Shown here one piece after another: positions 15,977-24,844 of a DNA stretch of 43,005 nucleotides. Numbering within the stretch: the first letter of the stretch is position 1; each line of letters begins with the position of its first letter. A program made the translations under genes and the position numbers. The DNA is from Leptolyngbya sp. FACHB-60 (lineage in GTDB: Bacteria > Cyanobacteriota > Cyanobacteriia > Phormidesmidales > Phormidesmidaceae): NCBI RefSeq assembly GCF_014695775.1, contig NZ_JACJOX010000065.1, positions 1 to 43,005 on the forward strand, written 5' to 3'. The notes beneath the pieces were generated by a model. It had not been told where the DNA came from and ran no database searches. It saw nothing but the letters and a program-made list of their open reading frames with translations.

Positions 15977-16461
15977 CCATTGTGAGCGATGCTTCATCAC
16001 TGGGCAGCTTGGCCTTGATTGACTACCTCTGGCTGCTGGAGTCAATTTACGACACCGTGGTGATTTCAGAAGTGGTGGCGCGGGAGTTGGCCACGGCCAA
16101 AAATGCTCGCATTCAGGCGGTGCTGTCGGTCAGTTGGGTCAAGGTGCGGGTGCCGACGGAGAGCGCGATCGCTACCATTCGGCAGCAGGGCCAGCAGTTC
16201 GACCTGGGCGATACCCATACCCTGGCCCTGGCTCTACAGATCAACGCCGACGAACTGCTGATGAACGAGCGGCGGGGACGGCAGATCGCCCAAGGGCTAG
16301 GGCTGTCGGTGATTGGCATTTTTGGCATTATTATCGTCGCTAAGCAGCGGGCGCTGATTCCCAGCGTGCGACGGGTGATGGATACCCTGGTTGAGCTGGC
16401 GGGTTTTCGCATTAGCCATCGGCTCTACCAAAAGATCCTTAAATTTGTCGATGAAATCTAA
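15973..16461 (+). CDS. DUF3368 PIN-like protein, putative toxin
   Basis: A protein of 162 residues of the DUF3368 family, a PIN-like nuclease group. The N-terminal acidic residue is in MTIVSDASSLGSLALID. The second acidic cluster is in VVARELAT, and later ones are FDLGDTHTLALAL and LLMNERRGRQIA. These match the Asp/Glu positions of a PIN metal site. The ATG at 15973 overlaps the UPF0175 stop; the frame is open further upstream to 15907, but that part reads through the antitoxin gene in another frame. Together they form a probable VapBC-like type II toxin-antitoxin system, with RNA as the likely target of the toxin. Confidence 0.85.
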   Translation: MTIVSDASSLGSLALIDYLWLLESIYDTVVISEVVARELATAKNARIQAVLSVSWVKVRVPTESAIATIRQQGQQFDLGDTHTLALALQINADELLMNERRGRQIAQGLGLSVIGIFGIIIVAKQRALIPSVRRVMDTLVELAGFRISHRLYQKILKFVDEI

Positions 16462-16560
16462 GGTGTCAGCGGACGGGGTTTAAGGTTCAGGGTTCAGGGT
16501 TTGGAGCTGCACCCTAAACCTTTACACCCTAGACCCGACACCTCGAACCCGTCAGCCCTT
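16462..16560. repeat. Heptamer-like short repeat with dyad symmetry before valS
   Basis: It contains GGGGTTTAAGGTTCAGGGTT on one side and CACCCTAAACCTTTACACCC / CCCGACACC on the other. Its reverse complement shares GGTGTCGGGTCTA with the repeat at 581-660. It starts directly after the DUF3368 stop and marks the right end of the accessory island. Confidence 0.7.
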
Positions 16561-16655
16561 GATACCCAACAACTCCCCAGGTTCACCATCAAAATGACAG
16601 AATCCCTAGGTACACTGTCTTTAATGCAAATAGTCCCCGCGCTCCAGGTTTTGTG

Positions 16656-19600
16656 ATGACGGCCACCGTTCCCGCTCTCTCCGCCCAGTACGACCCCACG
16701 CAGACCGAAACCAAGTGGCAGGCTCAGTGGGAAGAGAACCAGGTCTTTAAAGCCGACCCCGACCACCCCGGCGAGCCCTACTGCGTGGTGATTCCGCCGC
16801 CGAACGTGACCGGCAGCCTGCACATGGGCCATGCCTTTGAGAACGCCCTGATCGACACCCTGGTGCGCTACCAGCGCATGGCCGGGCGCAACACACTGTG
16901 GCTGCCGGGCACCGACCACGCCAGCATTGCCGTGAGCACAATTTTAGATCGGCAGTTTCAGGCTGAGGGGTTGAAGAAGGAGGATGTGGGGCGCGATCGC
17001 TACCTGGAGCGTGCTTGGAACTGGAAAGCTGAATCCGGTGGCACCATCGTCAACCAGCTGCGCAAGCTGGGCGTCTCGGTGGACTGGTCGCGGGAGCGCT
17101 TCACCATGGATGAAGGGCTTTCTCACGCGGTGCTGACCGCCTTTACCCAGCTCTACGACGAGGGGCTGATCTATCGGGGCAACTACATGGTCAACTGGTG
17201 CCCCGCCAGCCAGTCGGCGGTGTCTGACCTGGAAGTTGAGCAACGGGAGGTCGATGGGCACCTCTGGCATTTCCGCTACCCCTTCACCGACGGCTCGGGC
17301 TACCTAGAAGTGGCCACCACCCGCCCCGAAACCATGCTAGGCGACACGGCGGTGGCGGTGAACCCCAACGACGATCGCTACCGCGACATGGTGGGCAAAA
17401 CCCTAATGCTGCCGATTGTGAATCGCGAAATTCCCGTGATCGCGGATGACTATGTCGATACGGAGTTTGGCACCGGCTGCGTCAAAGTCACCCCCGCCCA
17501 CGACCTCAACGACTTTGCCATGGGCCAGCGCCACAACCTGCCCCTGATTACCGTCATGAACAAAGACGGCACTATGAATGAGCATGCGGGGCCATTCCAC
17601 GGGCTAGACCGCTTTGAGGCTCGTCGTCTGGTGGTGAAGCGGCTGGATGTCGAAGGGTTTTTGGTGAAGATCGACGATTATCGTCACACGGTGCCCTACA
17701 GCGATCGCGGCAAAGTGCCCATTGAGCCGCTGCTCTCCACCCAGTGGTTCGTCAACATTCGCCCCCTGGCCGACAAGGCGCTTGATTATTTAGACAATCG
17801 GCAGGAACCTAAGTTTGTGCCCGATCGCTGGACCAAGGTCTACCGCGATTGGCTGGTAAACCTGCGCGACTGGTGCATCTCCCGACAGCTCTGGTGGGGC
17901 CACCAGATCCCCGCCTGGTATGCCGTGAGCGAAACCGGCGGTGAAATCACCGACAACACCCCCTTCGTGGTGGCCGCTACGGAAGAAGAGGCCAAAGCCA
18001 AGGCCACCGAGCGGTTTGGCGAATGGGTGACCCTGACCCGCGACCCCGACGTCCTCGACACCTGGTTTTCTTCCGGTCTGTGGCCCTTCTCCACCATGGG
18101 CTGGCCCGCTGAATCGGCTCAGGATTTTCAGACCTACTACCCCACCACCACCCTAGTCACCGGCTTCGACATCATCTTCTTCTGGGTAGCCCGCATGACC
18201 CTGATGGCGGGGCACTTCACCGACACCATGCCCTTCGAGACCGTCTACATCCACGGTCTGGTGCGCGATGAAAACAACAAAAAAATGTCGAAGTCGGCCA
18301 ACAACGGCATTGACCCCCTGGTGCTGATCAACAAGTACGGCACCGACGCCCTGCGCTATACCCTGATTCGCGAAGTTACCGGGGCGGGCCAAGACATTCG
18401 CCTGGAGTACGATCGCACCACCGACGAGTCAGTTTCGGTGGAAGCTTCTCGCAACTTCACCAACAAGCTATGGAATGCCTCCCGCTTCGTGATGATGAAC
18501 CTGGGTGGGCAGTCTCCCAACAGTCTGGGTGTGCCCGATGTGGCGGGGCTGGAGCTGGCCGATCGCTGGATTTTGTCTCGTTTTAACCGGGTTGTGCAGA
18601 GCGTACGCGGCAACCTCGATGCTTACGGCATGGGCGAAGCCGCCAAAGACCTCTACGAATTTGTGTGGGGCGACTTCTGCGACTGGTACATCGAGCTGGT
18701 CAAACCGCGCCTCCAGGGGGAAGGCTCGTCGAAGTTTACTGCGGCCCAGCAAACCCTGGCTTTTGTGCTCGACGGCATTCTCAAGCTGCTGCACCCGTTT
18801 ATGCCCCACATTACCGAGGAGCTGTGGCACACCCTCAACCAGGTGGGCGACGACCAGTTTTTGGCCGTGCAGCCCTACCCCACGGTGCAGCCTGACCTCA
18901 TTGACGATGCCCTGGAGCAGCAGTTTGCCCTGCTGTTTAACACCGTGCGCACCGTGCGCAATCTGCGGGCCGAGGCGGGCATCAAGCCGAGCCTGCGCAT
19001 CGAGACCATTCTCGAAAGTGAGAGCGACGACGAGCGCCACATTCTGCAAGCCACCGCCGACTACATCAAAGACCTGGGCAAAATCGACACCCTGGTGATT
19101 CTCGGCGGCAAGCAGCCGGTCTCTACGGCACACAGCGCAGAGGAAAACGCTAGTGCCGCCAGTGAGTCGAACGCCGTGGCAGAGCTGAGCAGCAACCCGA
19201 TGGTGGTCGAGGTGCCAGAAGTCTTGCACAACATGCTGCCCCTATTCGACGACCCCGTGCACTACGCCGACTTGTTTTTTACCGCTTTGCGCCGTCCCGC
19301 CTTTACCATGCTGTGGATTTTGGTGGGTCTGGTGGCCCTCAAGTTTACGGGGGCGTTGGTGAGCGCGGTTGACAGCACCCCCATCTTTGGTGCCCTGATA
19401 GAGCTGGTGGGGCTGTGGGTGACGGTTAACTTTGTGCGGCAGAACTTGCTCAGAGGGGGCGATCGCGCCCGCCTCAATCAGACCTATCAGCAGTGGCGGC
19501 ACAAGGTGCTTGACCCCGATATTGCAGCGCCAGCCCCCACCCCGGGCCTGCTTCCTGCGCCCGTGCCCCAAGAAGGCAGCGACGACGATGCCCCCACCCC

Positions 19601-19907
19601 CCACGATGAGGGTCGCGATACGGTTAGAGGAAATGGGGAGCCGAACCAAAAGCTGTTTGCTGGGGTCACCGGCACCGTGCAGGTACTAATTCCTCTGACG
19701 GGCGTGGTAGATGTCGATGCCCTCAAAGCCAAGGTGGAAAAAGACCTGGGCAAGGTGGAGGCGGAGATCAAATCGCTCTCGGGGCGGCTGAGCAACCCCG
19801 GTTTTGTGGATAAAGCCCCCGCCGATGTGGTGCAGGGAGCCCGCGATTCTCTAGCTGAGGCCGAAGCCCAGGCGACGATTCTCAAGGAGCGGCTGGCAAT
19901 GCTGTAA
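16656..19907 (+). CDS. valS: Valyl-tRNA synthetase with inserted CAAD membrane domain
   Basis: A class Ia synthetase of 1083 residues that charges tRNA-Val. The HIGH-type motif is HMGH (residues 56-59) and the KMSKS motif is at 543-547. The editing domain lies between, with TTRPETMLGDTAVAVNP. After the anticodon-binding helices an insertion of about 175 residues (roughly 820-995) interrupts the family pattern. It has a Ser/Ala/Glu-rich linker, two hydrophobic helices (near FTMLWILVGLVALKF and FGALIELVGLWVTVNFV), then a Pro/Asp-rich linker. This is the CAAD module of cyanobacterial synthetases, known to anchor the enzyme to thylakoid membranes. The usual C-terminal coiled coil follows. The ATG at 16656 is preferred over the adjoining GTG. 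Confidence 0.95.
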   Translation: MTATVPALSAQYDPTQTETKWQAQWEENQVFKADPDHPGEPYCVVIPPPNVTGSLHMGHAFENALIDTLVRYQRMAGRNTLWLPGTDHASIAVSTILDRQFQAEGLKKEDVGRDRYLERAWNWKAESGGTIVNQLRKLGVSVDWSRERFTMDEGLSHAVLTAFTQLYDEGLIYRGNYMVNWCPASQSAVSDLEVEQREVDGHLWHFRYPFTDGSGYLEVATTRPETMLGDTAVAVNPNDDRYRDMVGKTLMLPIVNREIPVIADDYVDTEFGTGCVKVTPAHDLNDFAMGQRHNLPLITVMNKDGTMNEHAGPFHGLDRFEARRLVVKRLDVEGFLVKIDDYRHTVPYSDRGKVPIEPLLSTQWFVNIRPLADKALDYLDNRQEPKFVPDRWTKVYRDWLVNLRDWCISRQLWWGHQIPAWYAVSETGGEITDNTPFVVAATEEEAKAKATERFGEWVTLTRDPDVLDTWFSSGLWPFSTMGWPAESAQDFQTYYPTTTLVTGFDIIFFWVARMTLMAGHFTDTMPFETVYIHGLVRDENNKKMSKSANNGIDPLVLINKYGTDALRYTLIREVTGAGQDIRLEYDRTTDESVSVEASRNFTNKLWNASRFVMMNLGGQSPNSLGVPDVAGLELADRWILSRFNRVVQSVRGNLDAYGMGEAAKDLYEFVWGDFCDWYIELVKPRLQGEGSSKFTAAQQTLAFVLDGILKLLHPFMPHITEELWHTLNQVGDDQFLAVQPYPTVQPDLIDDALEQQFALLFNTVRTVRNLRAEAGIKPSLRIETILESESDDERHILQATADYIKDLGKIDTLVILGGKQPVSTAHSAEENASAASESNAVAELSSNPMVVEVPEVLHNMLPLFDDPVHYADLFFTALRRPAFTMLWILVGLVALKFTGALVSAVDSTPIFGALIELVGLWVTVNFVRQNLLRGGDRARLNQTYQQWRHKVLDPDIAAPAPTPGLLPAPVPQEGSDDDAPTPHDEGRDTVRGNGEPNQKLFAGVTGTVQVLIPLTGVVDVDALKAKVEKDLGKVEAEIKSLSGRLSNPGFVDKAPADVVQGARDSLAEAEAQATILKERLAML

Positions 19908-19949
19908 GGGGCAGCGGCTGCCAATTCTCTGACGGCAAAATCCCGAAAA

Positions 19950-19966
19950 AGAGCACCCCCTGCTCT
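19950..19966. terminator. Short hairpin after valS
   Basis: AGAGCA-CCCCC-TGCTCT is a perfect six-base stem 43 bases after the stop. It lacks a T-run, so termination is uncertain. Confidence 0.3.
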
Positions 19967-20022
19967 CCTAGCCTGTGGGAAGCCGCAAGGTCTATAGAGG
20001 GAATGGTCTGAAGGCTTTATAA

Positions 20023-21456
20023 ATGCCTGGGACTCGACTGAGCCATGAGGCACTTCACTCAACTGGGCTCGCTTTTGCAATGCGCCTACAGGATAGATCT
20101 ATCGCCCACGTTAAGACCAGCTCAGAGGTACGAGCCTTTCTAACTCTGGCGATGCCCCTAGCTGGGGCTCAGGTGGCCCAGGCTGCCGTGGGATTTGTGG
20201 ATACCTTAATGATGGGGCGGTTGGGGGCTGAAACCCTGGCTGCGGGAGGTCTAGCAGCCATTAGCTTTCAGCTACTGCTGGCGGTGATTGGCGGTTTTGT
20301 GATGACGGTGGGGCCGCTGGTAGCCCAAGCCTTTGGGGCCGGCCAAAAGGATCAGATTGAGGCGATCGCGCGGCAGGGGTTTTGGCTCTCGCTAGCGCTG
20401 AGTCTGCCGATGATGGCGGTGCTGAGCCAGCTCGATCGGGTGCTGCTGGGGCTGGGGCAGCCCGAGGCGATCGCCACTCTCACTACCCCCTACTTTCAAT
20501 GGATTTTGTGGGGCGCATTTCCGGCCCTGGCCTTTGCCATGCTGCGGGGCTACGCCTCGGCCCTGGCTGAGGCCCAGGTGGTGATTGTGATTGTGCTGGT
20601 GGGCACGGCCTTCAACATTGTGGGCAACTATGCTCTGGGGTTTGGCAAATGGGGCTTCCCGGCTCTGGGGCTGGGGGGGCTGGGGCTGGCCAGCGGGCTG
20701 AGCTACTGGTTGATGTTTGGGTTATTTTTGCTCTACACCCTCAAGCACCCCAATTTTAAGGAATATCGCTTTTGGTGCGGGTGGCACCGGGTACAGCCCC
20801 GGCTGGTCGGTCGGCTGCTGGGCATGGGGGGCGAGATCGCCGTCACCATCGCCCTGGAATTTAGCCTGTTTGCCGTGGTCACGTTTTTGATGGGGATACT
20901 TGGGCCTGAGGTGCTGGCCGCCCACCAAACCGTGTACCAAACTATTTACGTGGTTTTCATGGTGCCCTTGGGCATGTCCTACGCGGCGACGGCGCGAGTG
21001 GGGCAGGCTCTTGGCCAGCAAAATATGGGCGCGGCAAGGCGGGCGGGATATGTGGCGATGGCGATCGCCGCCGCTTTTATGCTGCTGGCCACCCTAGGGC
21101 TACTGCTGTTTCGCCAGTCCATCATTGGGTTGTATCTGGATCTGCGCGACCCGGCCAACGGCCCGGTGGTCGCCCTGGCCCTGCCGATGCTGCTGGTCGC
21201 GGCCCTGGCCCAGCTCACCGATGGCGTTCAGCGCGTCGCCTCTGGGGCGCTCTATGGGCTGCAAGATACCCGCATGCCCATGGTGCTCAGTGGGGTGGCC
21301 TTCTGGGGCGTGGGGCTGACTACGGGCTATATCCTGGGTTTTTGGCTTGGGCTCGGTGGGGTCGGGCTATGGATTGGTCAGTCCATTGGGGTGGCCACCG
21401 CTGGGATAATTTTTGTGGCCCGGTTCCATCGGCTGACGGCCTCAAAGGGTCAGTAG
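20023..21456 (+). CDS. MATE family efflux transporter
   Basis: An integral membrane protein of 477 residues with the 12-helix MATE/NorM layout. The first conserved block is LTLAMPLAGAQVAQAAVGFVDTLMMGRLG. The second half begins near GRLLGMGGEIAVTIALEFSLF and holds VLAAHQTVYQTIYVVFMVPLGMSYAATARVGQALG, a family signature. It exports cationic drugs or metabolites in exchange for Na+ or H+. The ATG at 20023 has AAGG eight bases upstream; a second ATG at 20080 would remove 19 non-conserved residues. It stands alone between valS and dnaB. Confidence 0.92.
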   Translation: MPGTRLSHEALHSTGLAFAMRLQDRSIAHVKTSSEVRAFLTLAMPLAGAQVAQAAVGFVDTLMMGRLGAETLAAGGLAAISFQLLLAVIGGFVMTVGPLVAQAFGAGQKDQIEAIARQGFWLSLALSLPMMAVLSQLDRVLLGLGQPEAIATLTTPYFQWILWGAFPALAFAMLRGYASALAEAQVVIVIVLVGTAFNIVGNYALGFGKWGFPALGLGGLGLASGLSYWLMFGLFLLYTLKHPNFKEYRFWCGWHRVQPRLVGRLLGMGGEIAVTIALEFSLFAVVTFLMGILGPEVLAAHQTVYQTIYVVFMVPLGMSYAATARVGQALGQQNMGAARRAGYVAMAIAAAFMLLATLGLLLFRQSIIGLYLDLRDPANGPVVALALPMLLVAALAQLTDGVQRVASGALYGLQDTRMPMVLSGVAFWGVGLTTGYILGFWLGLGGVGLWIGQSIGVATAGIIFVARFHRLTASKGQ

Positions 21457-21548
21457 AAGCGACGTTACGAGCCCTCTCAGCCTAGGCTAACGCTCCCATT
21501 GAGAGCGGCTTTGGCGCACAATAAGACTACTTCCTCTTCGGCAGCACC

Positions 21549-24146
21549 ATGGTTCAGAATCTCAAATTTGATGCGGTCAGCGATCGCCTGCCACCCCAAA
21601 ACATCGAAGCCGAAGAGGCCATTCTGGGCGGCATTTTGCTCGACCCTGAAGCCCTCAGCCGGGTGATGGAGATTCTCACCCCCGATGCCTTTTACATCGG
21701 TGCCCACCGCGATATTTATAAAGGGGCGCTGGCCCTCCACGCCAAGGGGCAGCCCGCCGATTTGATGACCATCGCTGTGTGGCTCAAGGACAACGGCAAG
21801 CTCGAACAGGTGGGTGGTCAAACCCGCCTGGCTCAGCTAGTCGATCGCACCGTCAGTGCCGCCAACATCGACCAGTACGCCACCCTGGTGATGGATAAGT
21901 ACACTCGCCGTCTGCTGATTCAAACCGGCGGCGAAATTTCTCAGCTGGGCTACGACACGACGTTGCCCATTGAGAATGTCATGGATCAGTCGGAGCAGCG
22001 GCTGTTTGGCATTACCCAGTCACGGCCCCAGGGGGGGCTCACCTCTACGTCCGATATTTTAATTGAGACGTTTTCGGAAATTGAGCAGCGATCGCTCGGC
22101 GTTGTGCTGCCCGGCATCCCTTGCGGCTTCTATGACCTAGATGCCATGACTCAGGGTTTTCAGCGTTCTGACCTGATTATCGCTGCTGCCCGTCCGTCAA
22201 TGGGAAAGACCAGCTTCGTCCTTAATATAGCTCGCAATATCGCAGCTTTACAGAAGCTTCCTGTAGCAATATACAGTCTAGAAATGTCAAAGGTGCAGCT
22301 CGTCTATCGCCTGCTCTCCAGCGAAGTGGAGATGGAAAGCAGCCGCCTGCGCACCGGTCGCATTGCTCAGAACGAGTGGGAAAAACTGGGCCACGCCATC
22401 AGCATTCTCTCCCAGATGCCGATTTTCATTGACGATACCCCCAGCATTTCGGTGACCGAAATTCGCTCTCGCTGCCGCCGCCTCCAGGCCGAGCAGGGCG
22501 GTGCGCTGGGGCTGATTTTGATCGACTATCTCCAACTAATGGAGGGTGGCGGCGACAACCGGGTGCAGGAATTGTCGAAGATGACGCGATCGCTCAAAGG
22601 CCTCGCCCGCGAACTCAACGTGCCGATCATCGCCCTCTCGCAGCTCAGCCGGGGGGTCGAATCGCGCACCAACAAGCGCCCCATGATGAGCGACCTACGA
22701 GAGTGCGTCACTGGCGATACCCTAGTTGTCCTCGCAAACGGTCAACGAGTACCGATTCAAGACTTGGTAGGCAGCACCCCAGACGTAGTGAGCTTAGATG
22801 AACAGGGTAAGTTGACTCAGGCTAAGGCCGATTTAGTTTGGCAGGTGGGTAATCGCCCAATTTATGCGTTGACCACAGCCAGCGGACGCAAAATTCGTGC
22901 AACTGAGAAGCACCGACTTTATACCCTCGATGGCTGGCAACGGTTAGAGCAGTTGAAGCAGGGAAGCCGTATCGCTGTGGCTCAGCACTTGCCCGAACCC
23001 GTTGTCGCCAAGACCTGGCCCGAGTTAAGGCTGGCATTGCTAGGGCAGCTAATTGGCGATGGTAGCTACCTCAAGGGGCAGCCCCTTCGATACACCACCG
23101 GCTCCGAAGAAAATAGCCAAGTCGTCACATTAGCTGCTGAGCAAGAATTTGGCTGTGAAGTGAAGCGCTACAAAGGCAGAGGCCAGTGGCATCAGCTTTT
23201 GATCTCTGGTAACGGCAATCGTTGGCGCCCTGCCGGGGTAAATCGTTGGTTACGGCAGCTTGGCATTTTTAACCAGCCTTCTCGGGAGAAACGCATTCCT
23301 GCCGAAGTGTTTCGGCTCTCCAATCAACAGGTCGGTCTTCTCCTAAAACACCTGTGGGCCACCGATGGCTGTATCTCCGTACGCAAGGGCAGAGGCGGAG
23401 ATGCCGTATTCTTCTCCACCTGCAGCGAGGGCTTGGCCCGTGATGTTGCCGCTTTACTCCTAAGGCTCGGCATTTGGGCCTCCGTGTTTTGGCAGCCAAG
23501 TCAGTGTTTTACCGTCAACGTTCAAGGTAGCGTCAACCAGCTGAAGTTCTTAACTCAGGTTGGGGCTTTCGGCCCTAGGGTAGAACCCGCCACTGCTCTA
23601 CGGCTCAAACTTGAGAGCATTGTCTCAAATCCCAACCGGGACACCTTGCCCAGAGAAGTTTTTGATCGAGTCAAGGCTGATATGAGAACCCAGGGCATTA
23701 GTCAGCGCCAAATGGCAACCCTGCGAGGCACCTCCTACGGCGGGACATCACACTTCAAATTTGCTCCTTCGCGGCAAACACTCCTCAGCTACGCAGAGAT
23801 TTTGAACAACGAATCCCTCAAAGAAATTGTCGCAGCAGACATTTTCTGGGATGAAGTGCTTTCTATTGAGCCTGCGGGGGAAGAACCCGTGTATGACCTG
23901 ACTGTACCGGGGCCGGCCTCCTGGTTGGCAGACGGCATTGTGTCCCACAACTCAGGTGCGATCGAGCAGGACGCCGACTTGATCATGATGCTTTATCGCG
24001 AAGAGTATTACGACCCTGACACCCCCGATCGCGGCATTGCCGAGATCATCATTACCAAGCACCGCAACGGCCCCACCGGCACCATCAAGCTGCTGTTCGA
24101 GCCGCAGTTTACCCGCTTCCGCAACCTGGCCACCCCTGGCATGTAA
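21549..24146 (+). CDS. dnaB: Replicative DNA helicase DnaB with intein
   Basis: The precursor is 865 residues; after splicing the helicase would be 449 residues, the normal length. The N-terminal domain starts RLPPQNIEAEEAILGGILLD. The RecA-like domain has Walker A in ARPSMGKTS, Walker B in LGLILIDYLQLM and the late block SGAIEQDADLIMMLYREEYY. An intein of 416 residues lies between MMSDLRE and SGAIEQDAD. DnaB forms the hexameric helicase at replication forks, so splicing must work for survival. The start ATG has no clear Shine-Dalgarno sequence. Codons just after Walker A (22203-22294) are richer in A/T than the rest of the extein. Confidence 0.96.
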   Translation: MVQNLKFDAVSDRLPPQNIEAEEAILGGILLDPEALSRVMEILTPDAFYIGAHRDIYKGALALHAKGQPADLMTIAVWLKDNGKLEQVGGQTRLAQLVDRTVSAANIDQYATLVMDKYTRRLLIQTGGEISQLGYDTTLPIENVMDQSEQRLFGITQSRPQGGLTSTSDILIETFSEIEQRSLGVVLPGIPCGFYDLDAMTQGFQRSDLIIAAARPSMGKTSFVLNIARNIAALQKLPVAIYSLEMSKVQLVYRLLSSEVEMESSRLRTGRIAQNEWEKLGHAISILSQMPIFIDDTPSISVTEIRSRCRRLQAEQGGALGLILIDYLQLMEGGGDNRVQELSKMTRSLKGLARELNVPIIALSQLSRGVESRTNKRPMMSDLRECVTGDTLVVLANGQRVPIQDLVGSTPDVVSLDEQGKLTQAKADLVWQVGNRPIYALTTASGRKIRATEKHRLYTLDGWQRLEQLKQGSRIAVAQHLPEPVVAKTWPELRLALLGQLIGDGSYLKGQPLRYTTGSEENSQVVTLAAEQEFGCEVKRYKGRGQWHQLLISGNGNRWRPAGVNRWLRQLGIFNQPSREKRIPAEVFRLSNQQVGLLLKHLWATDGCISVRKGRGGDAVFFSTCSEGLARDVAALLLRLGIWASVFWQPSQCFTVNVQGSVNQLKFLTQVGAFGPRVEPATALRLKLESIVSNPNRDTLPREVFDRVKADMRTQGISQRQMATLRGTSYGGTSHFKFAPSRQTLLSYAEILNNESLKEIVAADIFWDEVLSIEPAGEEPVYDLTVPGPASWLADGIVSHNSGAIEQDADLIMMLYREEYYDPDTPDRGIAEIIITKHRNGPTGTIKLLFEPQFTRFRNLATPGM
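22704..23951 (+). mobile_element. DnaB intein with LAGLIDADG homing endonuclease
   Basis: The intein covers DnaB residues 386-801. Block A is CVTGDTLVVLANG with Cys1. Block B is RKIRATEKHRLYT. The endonuclease blocks are ALLGQLIGDGSY (C), KRIPAEVFRLS (D) and LLKHLWATDGC (E), with both catalytic acidic residues present. Block F is EPVYDLTVPG and block G is GIVSHN; the next extein residue is Ser. All residues for splicing and for DNA cleavage are visible, so the element looks able both to splice and to home. Its codon use is more A/T-rich than the flanking exteins, consistent with transfer. Confidence 0.93.
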
Positions 24147-24246
24147 ACAGGCAGGGCTCAGAGGATTAGGGATGTGAGCTAACTCTGAACCCTAACTGCG
24201 GTGAAAGCTTTTTATAATTGCAGCAACTCCTCTGTGCGGTCAGTCA

Positions 24247-24714
24247 ATGCAGTCTCCTACCACCTCAGAGCAAAAGCCTAGTCTCTACGACCAAGACTTT
24301 TATCGCTGGATTCAAAAGACTGTCCATGCGCTTAAAGATCGCGACCTAGAGCAGGTGGACTGGGAAAATTTAATTGAAGAAATTGACAGCATGGGCCGCA
24401 GCGAGAAAAAGGAGCTAAAAAGCCGCCTGCTGGTCATTCTTGAGCACTTGCTAAAGCTGATGTTTTGGGAGTCAGAAAAAGCTCAAAACGGCCGGGGCTG
24501 GCGCAACACCATCATTGAACAGCGGAGCCAATTGGAGCTGCTGCTAGACGATAGCCCTAGCCTCAAGCCCATGGTGCCAGAGCTTTTTGTAGAATTTTAT
24601 GCCAGGGCTAGAAGCCAGGTTTTGCAGAAAAGTGATCTGCCGAGCAGTTGCATTCCCACCCTGCCACCGTTCTCCGCCGATGACGCCCTCAACACCGATT
24701 TTCTACCGCGCTGA
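24247..24714 (+). CDS. DUF29 domain protein
   Basis: A 155-residue protein of the DUF29 family, abundant in cyanobacteria and of unknown function. The signature is LYDQDFYRWIQKTVHALK, then LEQVDWENLIEEIDSMGRSEKKEL, LVILEHLLKLMFW and RGWRNTIIEQR. It is predicted to be mostly helical and cytoplasmic. The 100-base gap before it contains GATTAGGG and AACCCTAAC words like those in the intergenic repeats. The start is an ATG. Confidence 0.9.
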   Translation: MQSPTTSEQKPSLYDQDFYRWIQKTVHALKDRDLEQVDWENLIEEIDSMGRSEKKELKSRLLVILEHLLKLMFWESEKAQNGRGWRNTIIEQRSQLELLLDDSPSLKPMVPELFVEFYARARSQVLQKSDLPSSCIPTLPPFSADDALNTDFLPR

Positions 24715-24844
24715 GCTTCAGACAAGCTGGGCGGAGATTGGGACGCCCAACCTCCGACACTTAGATTTTGCTCCTTTGAGAGGTAATCTAGCGTTGGCGC
24801 AGCCTCTCTTTTAGAGAATCGCACTCTACCTCAGGAGACCTCCC

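Noticed and set aside
18468..19229. Long minus-strand frame opposite valS
   Set aside because: It is an antisense shadow of a GC-rich gene; it has no recognisable domain or start signal.
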